Part shown: piece by piece, positions 1-9,400 of the stretch
Layout of the letters: each line of letters opens with the position of its first letter
How positions within the stretch are numbered: the stretch's first letter is position 1
NCBI RefSeq assembly: GCF_028710545.1
Contig: NZ_JAQTTX010000022.1
Span: forward strand, 1-44,834
Reading direction: 5' to 3'
DNA from: Halothiobacillus sp.
GTDB lineage: Bacteria > Pseudomonadota > Gammaproteobacteria > Halothiobacillales > Halothiobacillaceae
Length of the DNA: 44,834 bases
Made by a program: the position numbers and the translations under genes
The notes under the pieces: model-generated
The model's database searches: none
What the model was told of the DNA's origin: nothing
What the model saw: the letters and a program-made list of their open reading frames with translations, nothing else

Positions 1-567
1 TTCTGGCCCCCTGCACCGCAAATCCCCGCACTGGAAGCCTTTATGGATGGTTTGCGCAAATCCGGCGATTCAGTCGGGGCCAAGGTGACTGTGGTGGCTA
101 AAGGCTGCCCACCCGGTTGGGGCGAGCCGGTGTTCGATCGGCTCGATGCCGAACTGGCCCATGCCTTGATGAGCATCAATGCGGTCAAAGGCGTGGAAAT
201 CGGCTCTGGTTTTGATTGCGTGGCCGCGCGGGGAACCGAGTTCCGTGATGAAATCACCCCCGAAGGTTTTTTGAGCAACCACGCGGGCGGCATTCTCGGC
301 GGCATTTCCAGCGGGCAGGACATCGTGGCCCACATCGCGCTCAAACCGACATCCAGCATCCGTTTGCCCGGCCAGAGCGTGGATGTAACCGGCGCCTCGG
401 CGGAAGTGATCACGACCGGTCGCCACGATCCCTGTGTCGGCATTCGCGCCACACCGATTGCCGAGGCCATGATGGCACTTACTCTGCTCGATCACGCCCT
501 GCGCCATCGCGGCCAATGCGGTGGTGTGAAGAGCAGCACGCCGGTGATTCCGGCCCAGAAGAGTTAA
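1..567 (+). CDS. aroC: Chorismate synthase, C-terminal part (gene starts before the window)
   Basis: The reading frame is open from base 1 and ends at TAA 565-567, so only the last 188 codons are present. Chorismate synthase converts 5-enolpyruvylshikimate 3-phosphate to chorismate with reduced FMN, the last step of the shikimate pathway, in the cytosol. Visible family hallmarks are [19 protein letters not shown], the [11 protein letters not shown] segment, the stretch [17 protein letters not shown] around residue 90 of the visible part, and the C-terminal [18 protein letters not shown]. These are conserved core and flavin-site segments of AroC. The mrr gene follows after 8 bp. The N-terminal half lies outside the window, so intactness there cannot be judged. 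Confidence 0.96.
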   Translation, partial: FWPPAPQIPALEAFMDGLRKSGDSVGAKVTVVAKGCPPGWGEPVFDRLDAELAHALMSINAVKGVEIGSGFDCVAARGTEFRDEITPEGFLSNHAGGILGGISSGQDIVAHIALKPTSSIRLPGQSVDVTGASAEVITTGRHDPCVGIRATPIAEAMMALTLLDHALRHRGQCGGVKSSTPVIPAQKS

Positions 568-575
568 TCTGAATC

Positions 576-1490
576 ATGGCAATTCCTGATTTCCAATCCA
601 TTATGCGGCCACTCCTCGAACACTTGGCCGATGGAAAGGTGCATGGAAATCGGGAAACCAATGATTACTTGGCTCAACATTTCCAGCTCTCGGAAGATGA
701 GTTGGCAGAAATGCTCCCAAGCGGTTTTGCCCGACTTTTTGATAATCGCATTGGTTGGGCAAAAACGCATTTAAAGGGTGCGGGTTTTATTGAGTCGCCT
801 TCGCGGGCTAAGTACCGTATTACGCAGCGTGGTCTTGATTCACTTGCCAATACTGTGGGGCCAATAAACATCGCGCACTTGCAACAGTTTGATGAATACA
901 ATCATTTCAAGTCAGGCTCGAAGGCAGAAAAATCTGTTTCGGGTTTGACCACAGATTCGTCTGAAACGGATGAAATGACGCCTTCCGAACAAATCGAATT
1001 TGGCTATCAAAAGATCCGACAAGAAATAGAAGTGGAATTGATTTCTAAAATTAAATCCGCTTCTCCTGCCTTCTTTGAACGATTAGTAGTGGAGTTGTTG
1101 GTTTCAATGGGGTACGGCGGTTCCCTGAAAGATGCCGGCCAAACACTTGGAAAATCCGGTGATGGTGGGATAGATGGCGTTATCAAGGAGGATCGATTAG
1201 GTCTTGATGTAATTTACCTGCAAGCCAAGCGCTGGGAAGGCACGGTTGGTCGGCCAGAGATACAAAAATTTGCGGGCGCTTTACAGGGGCAAAGGGCAAA
1301 AAAAGGCATTTTTCTTACGACATCGAATTTCAGTGTTGAAGCCATTCAATATGCATCATTTATTGATACTCGAATTGTTCTCATCGATGGCAAGCAGTTA
1401 GCGGGATTGATGATTGATACCGGCGTCGGAGTCACAAAAGTGGCTACCTACGAGGTCAAGAGACTCGATTCAGACTACTTTGAAGAATGA
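576..1490 (+). CDS. mrr: Mrr-type (type IV) restriction endonuclease
   Basis: 304 aa, the usual Mrr length. Residues about 5-95 fit the Mrr N-terminal winged-helix domain, which reads DNA. Residues about 165-285 fit the Mrr catalytic domain of the PD-(D/E)xK fold: FFERLVVELLVSMGYGG, then GGIDG with D200, then the QxK motif Q216-A-K218 in IYLQAKRW, then KKGIFLTTSNFS. Mrr enzymes cut modified (methylated) DNA, so this would be a stand-alone restriction defence with no methyltransferase partner; none is seen nearby. The gene is visibly richer in A and T than its neighbours aroC and the MFS gene, which suggests horizontal acquisition. Its stop overlaps the next start by 4 nt (ATGA at 1487-1490). 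Active-site residues are intact. Confidence 0.9.
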   Translation: MAIPDFQSIMRPLLEHLADGKVHGNRETNDYLAQHFQLSEDELAEMLPSGFARLFDNRIGWAKTHLKGAGFIESPSRAKYRITQRGLDSLANTVGPINIAHLQQFDEYNHFKSGSKAEKSVSGLTTDSSETDEMTPSEQIEFGYQKIRQEIEVELISKIKSASPAFFERLVVELLVSMGYGGSLKDAGQTLGKSGDGGIDGVIKEDRLGLDVIYLQAKRWEGTVGRPEIQKFAGALQGQRAKKGIFLTTSNFSVEAIQYASFIDTRIVLIDGKQLAGLMIDTGVGVTKVATYEVKRLDSDYFEE

Positions 1491-2689
1491 TGCGCACCGT
1501 TCTGTTCGTCTATTTCCTCGGCTTCGGGGTTTTTCTGCCGTTTTTCAGCCCGTATCTGCTGGCGCAGGGTTTTAACGCGCAACAAGTCGGGGCGTTGCTG
1601 GCGGCTGTGATGTTCGCCAAGATATTCGGGCCGCTTTTATTGGGCTGGTGGGTTGATCACAGTAATCGTCTGATGCCGGCCTTGCGCAGCACGGCACTCT
1701 TTTCGCTTATCTTGTTTAGCGCGATCATCGGATTAACGCTGATTTCAGCGCCTTTTATCTGGTGGTTGGTGGCCTTGTTGCTGTTCGGCCTGGTCTGGCA
1801 GCCGATTCTCTCGCAATTGGATGTGCTCACGCTGCGCCTCGTGGCCGACGACAGCCATGCTTATTCGGCGATTCGGGCGTGGGGGTCGATCGGATTCATT
1901 GTCGCCTCGGTGGGTCTGGGGTGGGTCCTCAATGGTTTTATCGAATACAAGACCGCATTGATTTCCGGATTCATGTGGCTTTTTCTGCTCGGGCTGCTGA
2001 TCCTGCTGCTGTTGATGCCCGAACCGAAGGCGACGCAGGCCCCATCGGTGCGTTCGGCTCAATTCTGGCCGGCGTTCTGGCGCCATCTGCGCCGGCCGCC
2101 GATGCTGGGATTTCTGTCGATGCAGTTTCTGGTGAATGTGGCGCACGGTGTTTACTATGCTTTTTTCAGTATTTATCTCGATTCGAAGGGGTATTCCGCC
2201 GGGGTGATCGGCCTGCTGTGGGCATTGGGCGTGGTGGCTGAAATTGTGCTGTTTTTCGTGCTGCCGCGCTTTTTGGCTCGGTTTGCCTTAAGCACGTTGT
2301 TCCTGTTGGCCATTGGCCTGATGGCGCTGCGTTGGGTGATGATCGGCACGTTGATTGACTCGCTGTTCTGGCTATTGCTGGCCCAACTTCTGCATGCGGC
2401 GAGCTTCGGCCTGACCCATGCGGTGGGCATTACGGTGATGCATCAGCAGTTTTCCGGCCCGATGCAGGCGCGTGGACAAGCGATTTTTTCCGGCTTGAGT
2501 TATGGCGGCGGCGCGGCGGTCGGGTTATTGCTGGCGGGTTTTTTATGGGCGCATGTCGGCGCGACCGGCGCCTTTTTGTCGATGGCTTTCGTTTCCGTGC
2601 TGGCGGGGGTAATGTGGTTCACCTGTCGTCGGCTGATGGATGACGCACCGACGTTTGCAGCGGGCGAGGTACTCACGGATGGGGTGTAA
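1487..2689 (+). CDS. MFS transporter, HcaT/MFS_1-like family
   Basis: 400 aa, strongly hydrophobic, with about 12 predicted membrane segments, as usual for the major facilitator superfamily. The first helix begins at once (VLFVYFLGFGVFLPFFSPYLL). The loop GWWVDHSN after helix 2 corresponds to the MFS signature region. The overall look (N-terminal LxxFGxFLPFFSPYL, GSIGFIVASVGLGW around residue 130) resembles the MFS_1_like group that includes the phenylpropionate permease HcaT, but the substrate cannot be read from sequence. The start overlaps the mrr stop in ATGA, so it is probably translated by coupling from the mrr transcript, although a role in restriction is not implied. Base use returns to the GC-rich pattern of the chromosome. 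Confidence 0.85.
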   Translation: MMRTVLFVYFLGFGVFLPFFSPYLLAQGFNAQQVGALLAAVMFAKIFGPLLLGWWVDHSNRLMPALRSTALFSLILFSAIIGLTLISAPFIWWLVALLLFGLVWQPILSQLDVLTLRLVADDSHAYSAIRAWGSIGFIVASVGLGWVLNGFIEYKTALISGFMWLFLLGLLILLLLMPEPKATQAPSVRSAQFWPAFWRHLRRPPMLGFLSMQFLVNVAHGVYYAFFSIYLDSKGYSAGVIGLLWALGVVAEIVLFFVLPRFLARFALSTLFLLAIGLMALRWVMIGTLIDSLFWLLLAQLLHAASFGLTHAVGITVMHQQFSGPMQARGQAIFSGLSYGGGAAVGLLLAGFLWAHVGATGAFLSMAFVSVLAGVMWFTCRRLMDDAPTFAAGEVLTDGV

Positions 2690-2757
2690 CCGGTTTTCGA
2701 CCGGCCTTGGCCCCCGAGGATTTGTGTTGAACGTGATTACTATTGAGAGGACGGGCA

Positions 2758-3591
2758 ATGCGTAACGACGACCTTGTGCACGCACGTCACCCCACCGAAC
2801 TGATTTCCCGTTGGTACAACACCCCGATGGGCGCCCGGCTGGCAAAAGACCTTGCTGCATGTCTTGGTCGATTGGCCGACGATGCCTTCGGTTACCACGC
2901 CGTGATGGTGGGTGCCGTGCTGCCCTGTGAGCCGCGCCTGCGTATTCGGGCGCGCACGCAAGTGGCTGCGACACGTGAAGAGTTGGCCGAAACGCCCTTG
3001 ATGGCCGTGCAAGCCGATTTTGATTATCTGCCGATTGAAACCGAGTCAGCTGATCTGGTGATTGCGCTGCATGTGCTGGAAAGCACACGCGAGCCGCATG
3101 AGATCATGCGCGAACTGGATCGGATCATCCGGCCGGAAGGGCGGGTGATGATTGTCGGCGTGAACCCCGTGAGTTTCTGGCATTGGCAAAAATCCTGGCT
3201 CGGCAGGGAAAAAATGATGCGGACGGGGTATCTTGCCGGGCAGCATCGCGCGGCCTGGCGCGTGGTCGACTGGTTGCGCCTGCTGGGTTACGACGTACAG
3301 AGCGTGGAACACTTAGGCGGCGTGTGCCCTACGACCCGGCCACGGTTTTATGACAAAATGACCCGGTGTCGCGCCTTGAGCGGCAAATGGTTATGGTTCA
3401 TGCAGGGTTTTTACGTGATCGACGCCGTGCGCCGCGTGAGTACCCCGACCGCCATCCGGCCCGCGTTTCGTCTGCCGCGAATGATTCCGAACAAAACCCG
3501 CGCAACCGTAGCCAATCAGACAACCTGCCAAACGACGCCCCCATCCAGACAACAGCCCAGCGGGCGAACCATCAACCTGTTCAAGAAATAG
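2758..3591 (+). CDS. YafS-like SAM-dependent methyltransferase
   Basis: 277 aa from ATG 2758, chosen because GAGAGG at 2745-2750 gives a well-placed ribosome site; an in-frame TTG at 2743 lies in that site and is less likely. The middle of the protein carries a class I methyltransferase core of the Methyltransf_11 type: [21 protein letters not shown], then [20 protein letters not shown] followed by NPVSFW. The glycine-rich motif I is poorly preserved, as often in the YafS group. Its place one base before rnhA is the E. coli yafS-rnhA order and is the best support for calling it YafS-like. The last 40 residues are polar and low in structure. The methyl acceptor is unknown. Confidence 0.75.
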   Translation: MRNDDLVHARHPTELISRWYNTPMGARLAKDLAACLGRLADDAFGYHAVMVGAVLPCEPRLRIRARTQVAATREELAETPLMAVQADFDYLPIETESADLVIALHVLESTREPHEIMRELDRIIRPEGRVMIVGVNPVSFWHWQKSWLGREKMMRTGYLAGQHRAAWRVVDWLRLLGYDVQSVEHLGGVCPTTRPRFYDKMTRCRALSGKWLWFMQGFYVIDAVRRVSTPTAIRPAFRLPRMIPNKTRATVANQTTCQTTPPSRQQPSGRTINLFKK

Positions 3592-3592
3592 T

Positions 3593-4084
3593 ATGACCAC
3601 ACAATTAACAATGGCACAGGATGCCTTGCAAGATGCTGATTCACAGGCTGCCACGCAGACCGTTCATATCTGGACCGATGGTGCTTGCAAGGGTAATCCG
3701 GGGCCCGGTGGCTGGGGTGCCTTGATGCGTTATGGCAAGACAGAGCGTGAACTCTGCGGCGGCGAGGCCCATACCACCAATAACCGGATGGAATTGCTGG
3801 CCGCCATCAGCGCGCTCGAAGCGCTTAAGCGACCCTGCACCGTCCACTTGACCACCGACTCACAATACGTGCGCCAGGGCATGCTCGAATGGCTGCCCAA
3901 CTGGCGCAAAAAGAACTGGCGTCGCGCGGACGGCCAGCCGGTAAAAAATGCCGATCTCTGGGCACGACTCGATGAAGCCGCCCAACGGCACAACATGCAC
4001 TGGCACTGGATCAAAGGCCACGCCGGACATCCGGAAAACGAACGCGCCGACCAACTCGCCAACCTGGGCACACCGAAGGGTTAA
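3593..4084 (+). CDS. rnhA: Ribonuclease HI
   Basis: 163 aa. RNase HI hydrolyses the RNA strand of RNA-DNA hybrids with two metal ions, removing R-loops and primer remnants. The four acidic catalytic residues are visible in order: Asp in [17 protein letters not shown], Glu in [11 protein letters not shown], Asp in LTTDSQYV and Asp near the C-terminus in [10 protein letters not shown], with the conserved His in [11 protein letters not shown]. The first 20 or so residues extend beyond the E. coli protein, and an ATG at 3611 is an alternative start. The stop of the preceding methyltransferase is one base upstream, so the two are one transcriptional unit. No dnaQ follows, unlike the enteric arrangement. 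Confidence 0.96.
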   Translation: MTTQLTMAQDALQDADSQAATQTVHIWTDGACKGNPGPGGWGALMRYGKTERELCGGEAHTTNNRMELLAAISALEALKRPCTVHLTTDSQYVRQGMLEWLPNWRKKNWRRADGQPVKNADLWARLDEAAQRHNMHWHWIKGHAGHPENERADQLANLGTPKG

Positions 4085-4227
4085 ATTCATCGGCCGACTG
4101 GTTTTAAGCCCGATTTGGTTGCCCTGCGGCTGACAAAAAACCTGAATAACCGGCGTGCCCAAGGTCCTTGTTATGTGTTTTTCATTCACAGGTTCCTTCA
4201 ATTCCATCGGCTGTTTGCAAGGATTAC

Positions 4228-4836
4228 TTATTTTGGAAATCGGTTGCGAATCACGACTTCCTGCATGCCCAGTTGACCGGGTTTCGGCCAGACATCGCGC
4301 GTTTTCTTGCCAATGGCGACCATGAATGCGATTTCGTGGTCTGCAGGCAACTGAATGATCTTGGCCACAGCTTCAAAATCGAAACCATCCATCGGGCAGC
4401 TATCGAGCCCCATCGCTCGTGCGGAAAGCATGAGGGTCTGGCCTGCGATACCGCAACTGCGCATGGCTTCATCGCGCTGGGTTTGCGGTTTGTCCCGGTA
4501 GTAGGCGTCGATGGCGGGAACCATCATCTCGCGAACGGCATCGGGTGCATTGGCCCAGACCCGGGCGGCATTCTTTTCCCAACTGTTCAGGTCGGCACAC
4601 AGAATGATCAGCATGGAGGCGTCCGTTACCTGTGCCTGATCCCAGGCCACGGCACGAATGGCCTGTCGTGTCGCCGCATCATCCACCACGACAAAACGCC
4701 AGTGTTGCAGGTTGAAGGCAGTGGGTGATTGCATGGTCAGATCAAGTAGTTCGGTTTGCTCGGATTCGGATAATTTGAATTCCGGATCGAAGTATTTCAC
4801 CGCACGACGGCTACGGATGGCATCAAATATATGCAT
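4228..4836 (-). CDS. Nitroreductase family protein (FMN-dependent NAD(P)H oxidoreductase)
   Basis: 202 aa. The N-terminus IFDAIRSRRAVKYFDP is the FMN-phosphate-binding segment typical of the nitroreductase fold, followed by SPTAFNLQHWRFVVVDD, where the family contacts flavin, and near the C-terminus GQTLMLSARAMGLDSCPMDGF. Such enzymes are homodimeric flavoproteins that reduce nitroaromatics, quinones or related electrophiles; the physiological substrate is unknown. It has a strong ribosome site (AAGGAG just upstream) and begins 12 bp after the stop of the upstream cupin gene, so the two are almost certainly an operon. No terminator is obvious in the 143 bp to rnhA, which converges on it. Confidence 0.9.
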   Translation of the reverse strand: MHIFDAIRSRRAVKYFDPEFKLSESEQTELLDLTMQSPTAFNLQHWRFVVVDDAATRQAIRAVAWDQAQVTDASMLIILCADLNSWEKNAARVWANAPDAVREMMVPAIDAYYRDKPQTQRDEAMRSCGIAGQTLMLSARAMGLDSCPMDGFDFEAVAKIIQLPADHEIAFMVAIGKKTRDVWPKPGQLGMQEVVIRNRFPK

Positions 4837-4848
4837 AAGGACACTCCT

Positions 4849-5634
4849 TCAAGTGGTTGGTTGAATCGAATGCTGGGCAAACCAGGAATCGGGGATGGGC
4901 AGATGACCGGTTTTGACGAAAATCGTGCAGCCCGTGTCGGTGAACGGCGTGTGTTTGCTCCAGTGCGGACTGCGCAGCCATGAGCCCACCGGGTAGCGAC
5001 CGGTTTCGTCACAGAACTCGCCTTCGAGCACGAATATCTCCTCACCACCGAAGTGGTGATGCGGTTTGAAGTGGGTATTGGGTTGCCAACGCACCAGCGC
5101 GGTGTGTTCCCCGCCGATATCGGAAAGCGGCAACACTTCCAATCCGTCCACCAGACCGGGTAGCCATCGGGCTGTCTGGCTATCCACCACAATGTGCTGG
5201 TTTGACTCGTGCGGCAAATGGTGCAGCTTCACGAAAATCGTACAGCCTTCGGGCGAGAAGGGGGCGTGGCTTGAACCGGGTGGGTTGAGCACGTAGCTGC
5301 CTTTGCCGTAGCAGCCCTGCTCATCGCAAAACGTACCGTCGAGCACCAGAAATTCCTCGCCGCCGTGATGCGTATGTACCGGAAAATGCGCGCCGGGGGC
5401 AAACTTCACCAGACTGGTGGCGCGCGTGCCGTCTCCGCCCGCGCGTTCGATCAATTTGCGCTCAACGGTCGGTTCCGGAGATGAAACCCACGGCAATGCC
5501 GCAGTATCAACCATCGCGCGTTGGGTCAGGTCGGTGTGCAGTGGTGTCAGCGGGAATTCGGGCATGCTCGAAAAACTCTCGGCGGCGTAATCTGAAAAGG
5601 AGTGTGTCGAGGAAGGATAGTTCATCAAAAGCAT
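4849..5634 (-). CDS. Double-cupin protein, ChrR-like cupin domains
   Basis: 261 aa from the ATG at 5634. In-frame ATGs at 5625 and 5565 are equally possible since none has a clear ribosome site, and the frame stays open back to 5763. Two tandem cupin domains are seen. The first centres on HFPVHTHHGGEEFLVLDG with GSYVLNPPGSSHAPFSPEG; the second centres on HFKPHHHFGGEEIFVLEG with GSWLRSPHWSKHTPFTDTG. These His/Glu sets are the usual metal ligands. The domains look like the cupin half of the zinc anti-sigma factor ChrR, but the N-terminal zinc-binding anti-sigma helical domain is absent, and no ECF sigma factor is nearby. It is followed at 12 bp by a nitroreductase. A role in sensing or detoxifying reactive species is only inference. 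Confidence 0.8.
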   Translation of the reverse strand: MLLMNYPSSTHSFSDYAAESFSSMPEFPLTPLHTDLTQRAMVDTAALPWVSSPEPTVERKLIERAGGDGTRATSLVKFAPGAHFPVHTHHGGEEFLVLDGTFCDEQGCYGKGSYVLNPPGSSHAPFSPEGCTIFVKLHHLPHESNQHIVVDSQTARWLPGLVDGLEVLPLSDIGGEHTALVRWQPNTHFKPHHHFGGEEIFVLEGEFCDETGRYPVGSWLRSPHWSKHTPFTDTGCTIFVKTGHLPIPDSWFAQHSIQPTT

Positions 5635-5704
5635 GTCTGTGGGAATGGATTCAGCACACCGGCATTTGGGGGCCTGAGCGCAACACGCGGTTGCTGCGAA
5701 CTTA

Positions 5705-5790
5705 CGCCATTTCAATTGTGCAAGCGATTGAAATGGCGCCCCTTCCGTGGGGCGCATGGGCATATCGAAGAGCTTTCGAGGCGCCCCACG
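5705..5790 (-). promoter_or_regulatory. Cluster of competing hairpins between the first PepSY gene and the cupin gene
   Basis: Three perfect inverted repeats overlap here. CGTGGGGCGC (5746-5755) pairs with GCGCCCCACG (5781-5790). The same central GGGGCGC (5749-5755) can instead pair with GCGCCCC (5736-5742). CGCCATTTCAAT (5705-5716) pairs with ATTGAAATGGCG (5727-5738). The first two are mutually exclusive, as in an attenuator or a two-state leader. Read on the minus strand, they lie just after the PepSY stop and about 70 nt before the cupin start. No run of T follows any stem, so a simple intrinsic terminator is not supported. Confidence 0.45.
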
Positions 5791-5796
5791 ATAAGA

Positions 5797-6153
5797 TTAA
5801 TCGTCCTGTGTTTCACCATCCTTGTGGTCGTCTTTGTGGTTTGCATCGCCGTGGTCGATGCCGTTTTCAAGGACAGCACCGGTCACCGCATCAATCCCCA
5901 CTTCATGCACGCCTTGTTGGGTTTGAATGTCGAACGAATAGCGCAGGCCTGAGCCGCCCTGTTCATGCTCCAGTTCGGCGTCCTTGATCGTGCCGGTTTG
6001 CAGTTGCAATGCCTGTGCCTTGGCCTGCTCCATGGTGATTTTGGCATCCGCCTTGGCTGGGCTGTTATTGGCATAGGCCGCGGCGGTACTGGCACCGAGG
6101 GCAAGAACAGCGGCGGCGGTCAAAACGCGTGATAAACGAAGGTTGGTTTTCAT
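5797..6153 (-). CDS. Small periplasmic PepSY-domain protein (copy 1)
   Basis: 118 aa from ATG 6153, chosen because AGGAGA lies just upstream; a longer frame back to 6189 has no ribosome site. Residues 1-27 are a signal peptide (KTNLRLSRVLTAAAVLALG, cleavage near AAAYA). Residues about 40-100 form a PepSY domain: ITMEQAKAQALQ, GTIKDAELEHEQGGSGLRYS, then HEVGIDAVTGAVLENG. The tail is rich in His and Asp (DHGDANHKDDHKDGETQDD) and could bind metal. PepSY domains are thought to inhibit proteases or act in the periplasm with signalling proteins. A paralogue lies at 14436-14750, and the efflux genes and two-component system sit between them. Only a 281-bp gap holding a mobile-like element separates this gene from the RND pump on the same strand. 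Confidence 0.85.
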   Translation of the reverse strand: MKTNLRLSRVLTAAAVLALGASTAAAYANNSPAKADAKITMEQAKAQALQLQTGTIKDAELEHEQGGSGLRYSFDIQTQQGVHEVGIDAVTGAVLENGIDHGDANHKDDHKDGETQDD

Positions 6154-6179
6154 TGCATAATCTCCTGCTTGGGTTGAAT

Positions 6180-6197
6180 CTGATTCCATCGAATCAG
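6180..6197. promoter_or_regulatory. Perfect palindrome upstream of the first PepSY gene, possible operator
   Basis: CTGATTC (6180-6186) and GAATCAG (6191-6197) are perfect 7-bp arms with a 4-bp centre, 26 bp before the PepSY start at 6153. On the minus strand a GATAAT hexamer (6212-6207) just upstream could be its -10 box, placing the palindrome at the start of the transcript. No good -35 box was found. Function as an operator or leader hairpin is inference. Confidence 0.35.
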
Positions 6198-6261
6198 TGG
6201 AACCAGATTATCGAAGCGACCCTACGCTGAGATTTCGGCGGGATTAACTGTTATTCATGTA

Positions 6262-6431
6262 CTGGCAGCCTGTCGGGCTTTAGGGAAATCGGCTGCAAAT
6301 ACATCTGGACGGCTCATATTTCACCGCTTTTTTGAGCAATAGAACCCGCTATTGCCCTGCAAAAGCGGCAAAATCTGCCCTCGCCCAGCTTGATTTTCGC
6401 TGCGATTCCTAAAGTCCGACAGGTCTGCTAG
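6262..6431. mobile_element. MITE-like inverted-repeat element, 170 bp
   Basis: The left end CTGGCAGCCTGTCGGGCTTT (6262-6281) is repeated in inverted form at the right end, where the segment 6408-6431 read on the minus strand begins CTAGCAGACCTGTCGGACTT. The match runs about 24 bp with two substitutions and one inserted base. The inside is also an imperfect palindrome: CCGCTTTT (6324-6331) against AAAAGCGG (6361-6368), enclosing GCAATAG (6336-6342) and CTATTGC (6349-6355). The whole segment could fold into one long hairpin. It contains no gene. It abuts the stop codon of the RND pump gene (6435) and separates it from the first PepSY gene. I saw no clear target-site duplication. Confidence 0.65.
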
Positions 6432-6434
6432 CAG

Positions 6435-9400
6435 TCAGTGATTGAGCGCGTACCGTTGCCGGATCATCAATCGATAAATAACCGGCATCACCAGCAAGGC
6501 CAGGGGAATCTGCACGATCATGCCGCTGATGATGGCAATTGCCAAGGGTTGTTGCATGGCCGAGCCTTGCCCGATGCCAAGCGCCAGGGGCAGCAGGGTC
6601 AAAATAGCAGCTAGGCTGGTCATGACGGTCGGGCGCAGGCGGCGCACACCGGCTTCAATCAAACGATCGCCCCATGGGCCGCTGCGGATGCGGCCGACTT
6701 CGAAAAAGTAGAACACGGCCACTTCGGTGACGATGCCGATGATCATCGTCAGCCCCATCAGCGAGGTGATATTGAGCGTTTGGCCGGTCACCCACAGCCC
6801 GAAAAACACCCCGGCCACGGCCATGAGCGGGGCGCTGATGATCGAGAGGCTGATGGCGAAGCGTTCGTATAAAAAAAGCAAGGCCAGAAACACCAGCGCG
6901 GTGGCGGTGGCAAATACCAGCATCAGGCCATGAAAGGCGATTTGCTGCTGCTGATACAAACCAGAAAGCTCGTAATAAACGCCTTGCGGCAGGATGCCCG
7001 GTTGTGCCAGGGCTTTTTTGACATCGGCAATGGTGCCGCCGAAGCCGCGTCCGCTGATCCGCGCCGAAACAGCCACCATCGGTTTTTGGTTATAGCGGGT
7101 GATTTCCGGCGTGCCGGTTATGGACACAAAATGCCCCACATCACCCACTCGAACCGGCTGCCCCGCCGTATTGGTCAGTTCCATGTTTTCCAGGCTTTGC
7201 GGCGTGGCGCGCAAGTGCGTGGGCGTGATGACGCGCACACCGACGACTTGCTCGCCTTCGGCAAGGCGGGTGGCGACGGTTCCGCCGAGCAGAGTGCCCA
7301 TCTGCTGCACGATGGCGCCCGGCGTGATGTCGGCAATAGCCGCTTTATTGCGATTGATATGAAATTCGAGTGTATCACCGGCAATCACGAGGCCGTTTTG
7401 TACTTCTTTGATGCCGTTGATGCCGCTGATGGCTTTCGCTACCTTGGGCGCAAGTGCTTGCAGTTCCTGTTGGCTTTGACCGAACAGGCGAATCACGACC
7501 GGTCGGGGCGAACCTGTCAGATCACCGATCAAATCCCCCATGGGTTGGATCAGATCCTGCACGGTGACGCCGGGCACTTGATGGGCAATTTCCGTGGCGA
7601 TGCGGTCCATTACCTTTTGTTGATGCGCGGGTGATTTGAGTTCGATGAATATATCCCCTTGATTGGCCTCGGTAAGCCCGCCGCCGAGTTGAGCACCGGT
7701 ACGACGGGTCAGCGTTTTTACCTCAGGCATGGCACGAATCAAGGCTTCGACCTGCATCAGCTCGCGGTTGGTTTCGGTAAGGGATTGACCGGGCCGGGTT
7801 TGATAATCCAGCACAAAACCACCCTCGTTCATTTCCGGCATAAAGCCGGTGGGGATGTGCGTGAGACTTACCCAACCGATTGCAGCCAAACCGACGATCA
7901 CCGGCAAAAGCAACATCGGTGTACGCAACAGGCGGAACAACAATCGCCGATAAGTGCGCGTCATCATGCTCTCCTGCGGCATAGTCATATCAGTCGGGGG
8001 CTTGGGCTTGATGTTCAAGCGATTGAGCAAAATCGGCACCAGCAACCAGGTGAACAAGAACGACAAGATCAGGCTGGACGCCATGGTCAGGGACAAGGCT
8101 TTGAAAAACGCGCCGGTCACGCCATCGAGAAAGGCCAGCGGGGCGAAAATAATAATGGTGGCCATCGATGAGCCAACCAGCGGGCGGGTGAATTCCGACA
8201 GCGGATGCAATAAATGCGGGTGACGCAGGGTGTGTTTTGGGTGCAACAGATACTCGATCATTACGATGATGTCGTCGATCACGAGCCCCACCGCCGCAGC
8301 CATGCCACCCAAGGTCATGATATTGAAATCCAGCCCGAATAATTTAAGCAAAATCAGTGTGCTGGCCATCACGGCGGGCACCACAAGCAAGGCCACCAAC
8401 GTGACGCGGCCATTTTTCAGGAATAAAAACAGAATCAATATCGCAAACAGGATACCCAGTACGATGGCATCCCGTACGGATTGCGCCGAGTCGATGATCA
8501 GGGTGCTCTGGTCGTACCATTTTTTCAGCACCACGCCGGGTGGAATCAATTTTGCGTTGTCCTGCAAACTCGCGCTCACCGCATGGGCAATCGCTACGGT
8601 GTTTCCGCCCAGTTGCTGCTTGATCATCATGAGCACGGCCGGTTTGCCATCGGCGGTGATGCGTTGGTAATTCGGCACGGTTGAATGCACGACAGTCGCG
8701 ATATCTGCTACTCGGATATTGCCCGCCGCTGAATGCCTGATTACCGCCTGCCCGATCTCGGCCGCATCGCGCAAACGGCCATCGGTGAGCAACAGTTCCA
8801 ACCGATTGGGGGTTTGCATATGCCCAATCGCGTGTTGTCCCTGGCCACTGTTCAGCGCCGTGACGACTTCTTGCGTGGTGATGTTCAATGCCTTTAATCG
8901 TTCAGGGTCCAGCAGCACATGGTATTCCGGCAGCGCACCGCCCTGAATCTGAACCTGCCGCACGCCCGGTATGCTGGAAAGCAGCGGGGCGAGCGTGTAT
9001 TGCGCCAGTGTGCGCAGATCGGTCTGACTTTGGCTGTCGGATGTCAGACTGTAGGCAATCACCGGAAAACGGGTCGGGTTTTCCCGATGCACGCGAAAGG
9101 CCGTGCCTGCAGGCAAGCTGGGTAACACCGAATTCATCGCGGCGGCGGTTTGCAACGCAGCACGGGCCGTGTCGGTGCCCCAGGCGAAGCGCAAATCCAG
9201 ATCGGCACTGCCCCGGTTGGAGTTACTGGCGACGGATTGAACACCGGGCACCGAGCGCAGGGCTTGTTCGACCGGCTTGGTGATTGTGCGCACCATTTGC
9301 GCTGCATCGCGGTTACCTGCATCGACGGCGACCACAATCCGGGGAAAACTCAAACTCGGAAACAGCGCTACCGGCAGCGTCATGGCAGTGAACGCGCCAC

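Noticed and set aside
4085..4227. Terminator between rnhA and the convergent nitroreductase gene
   Set aside because: No stem with a following T run could be found on either strand.
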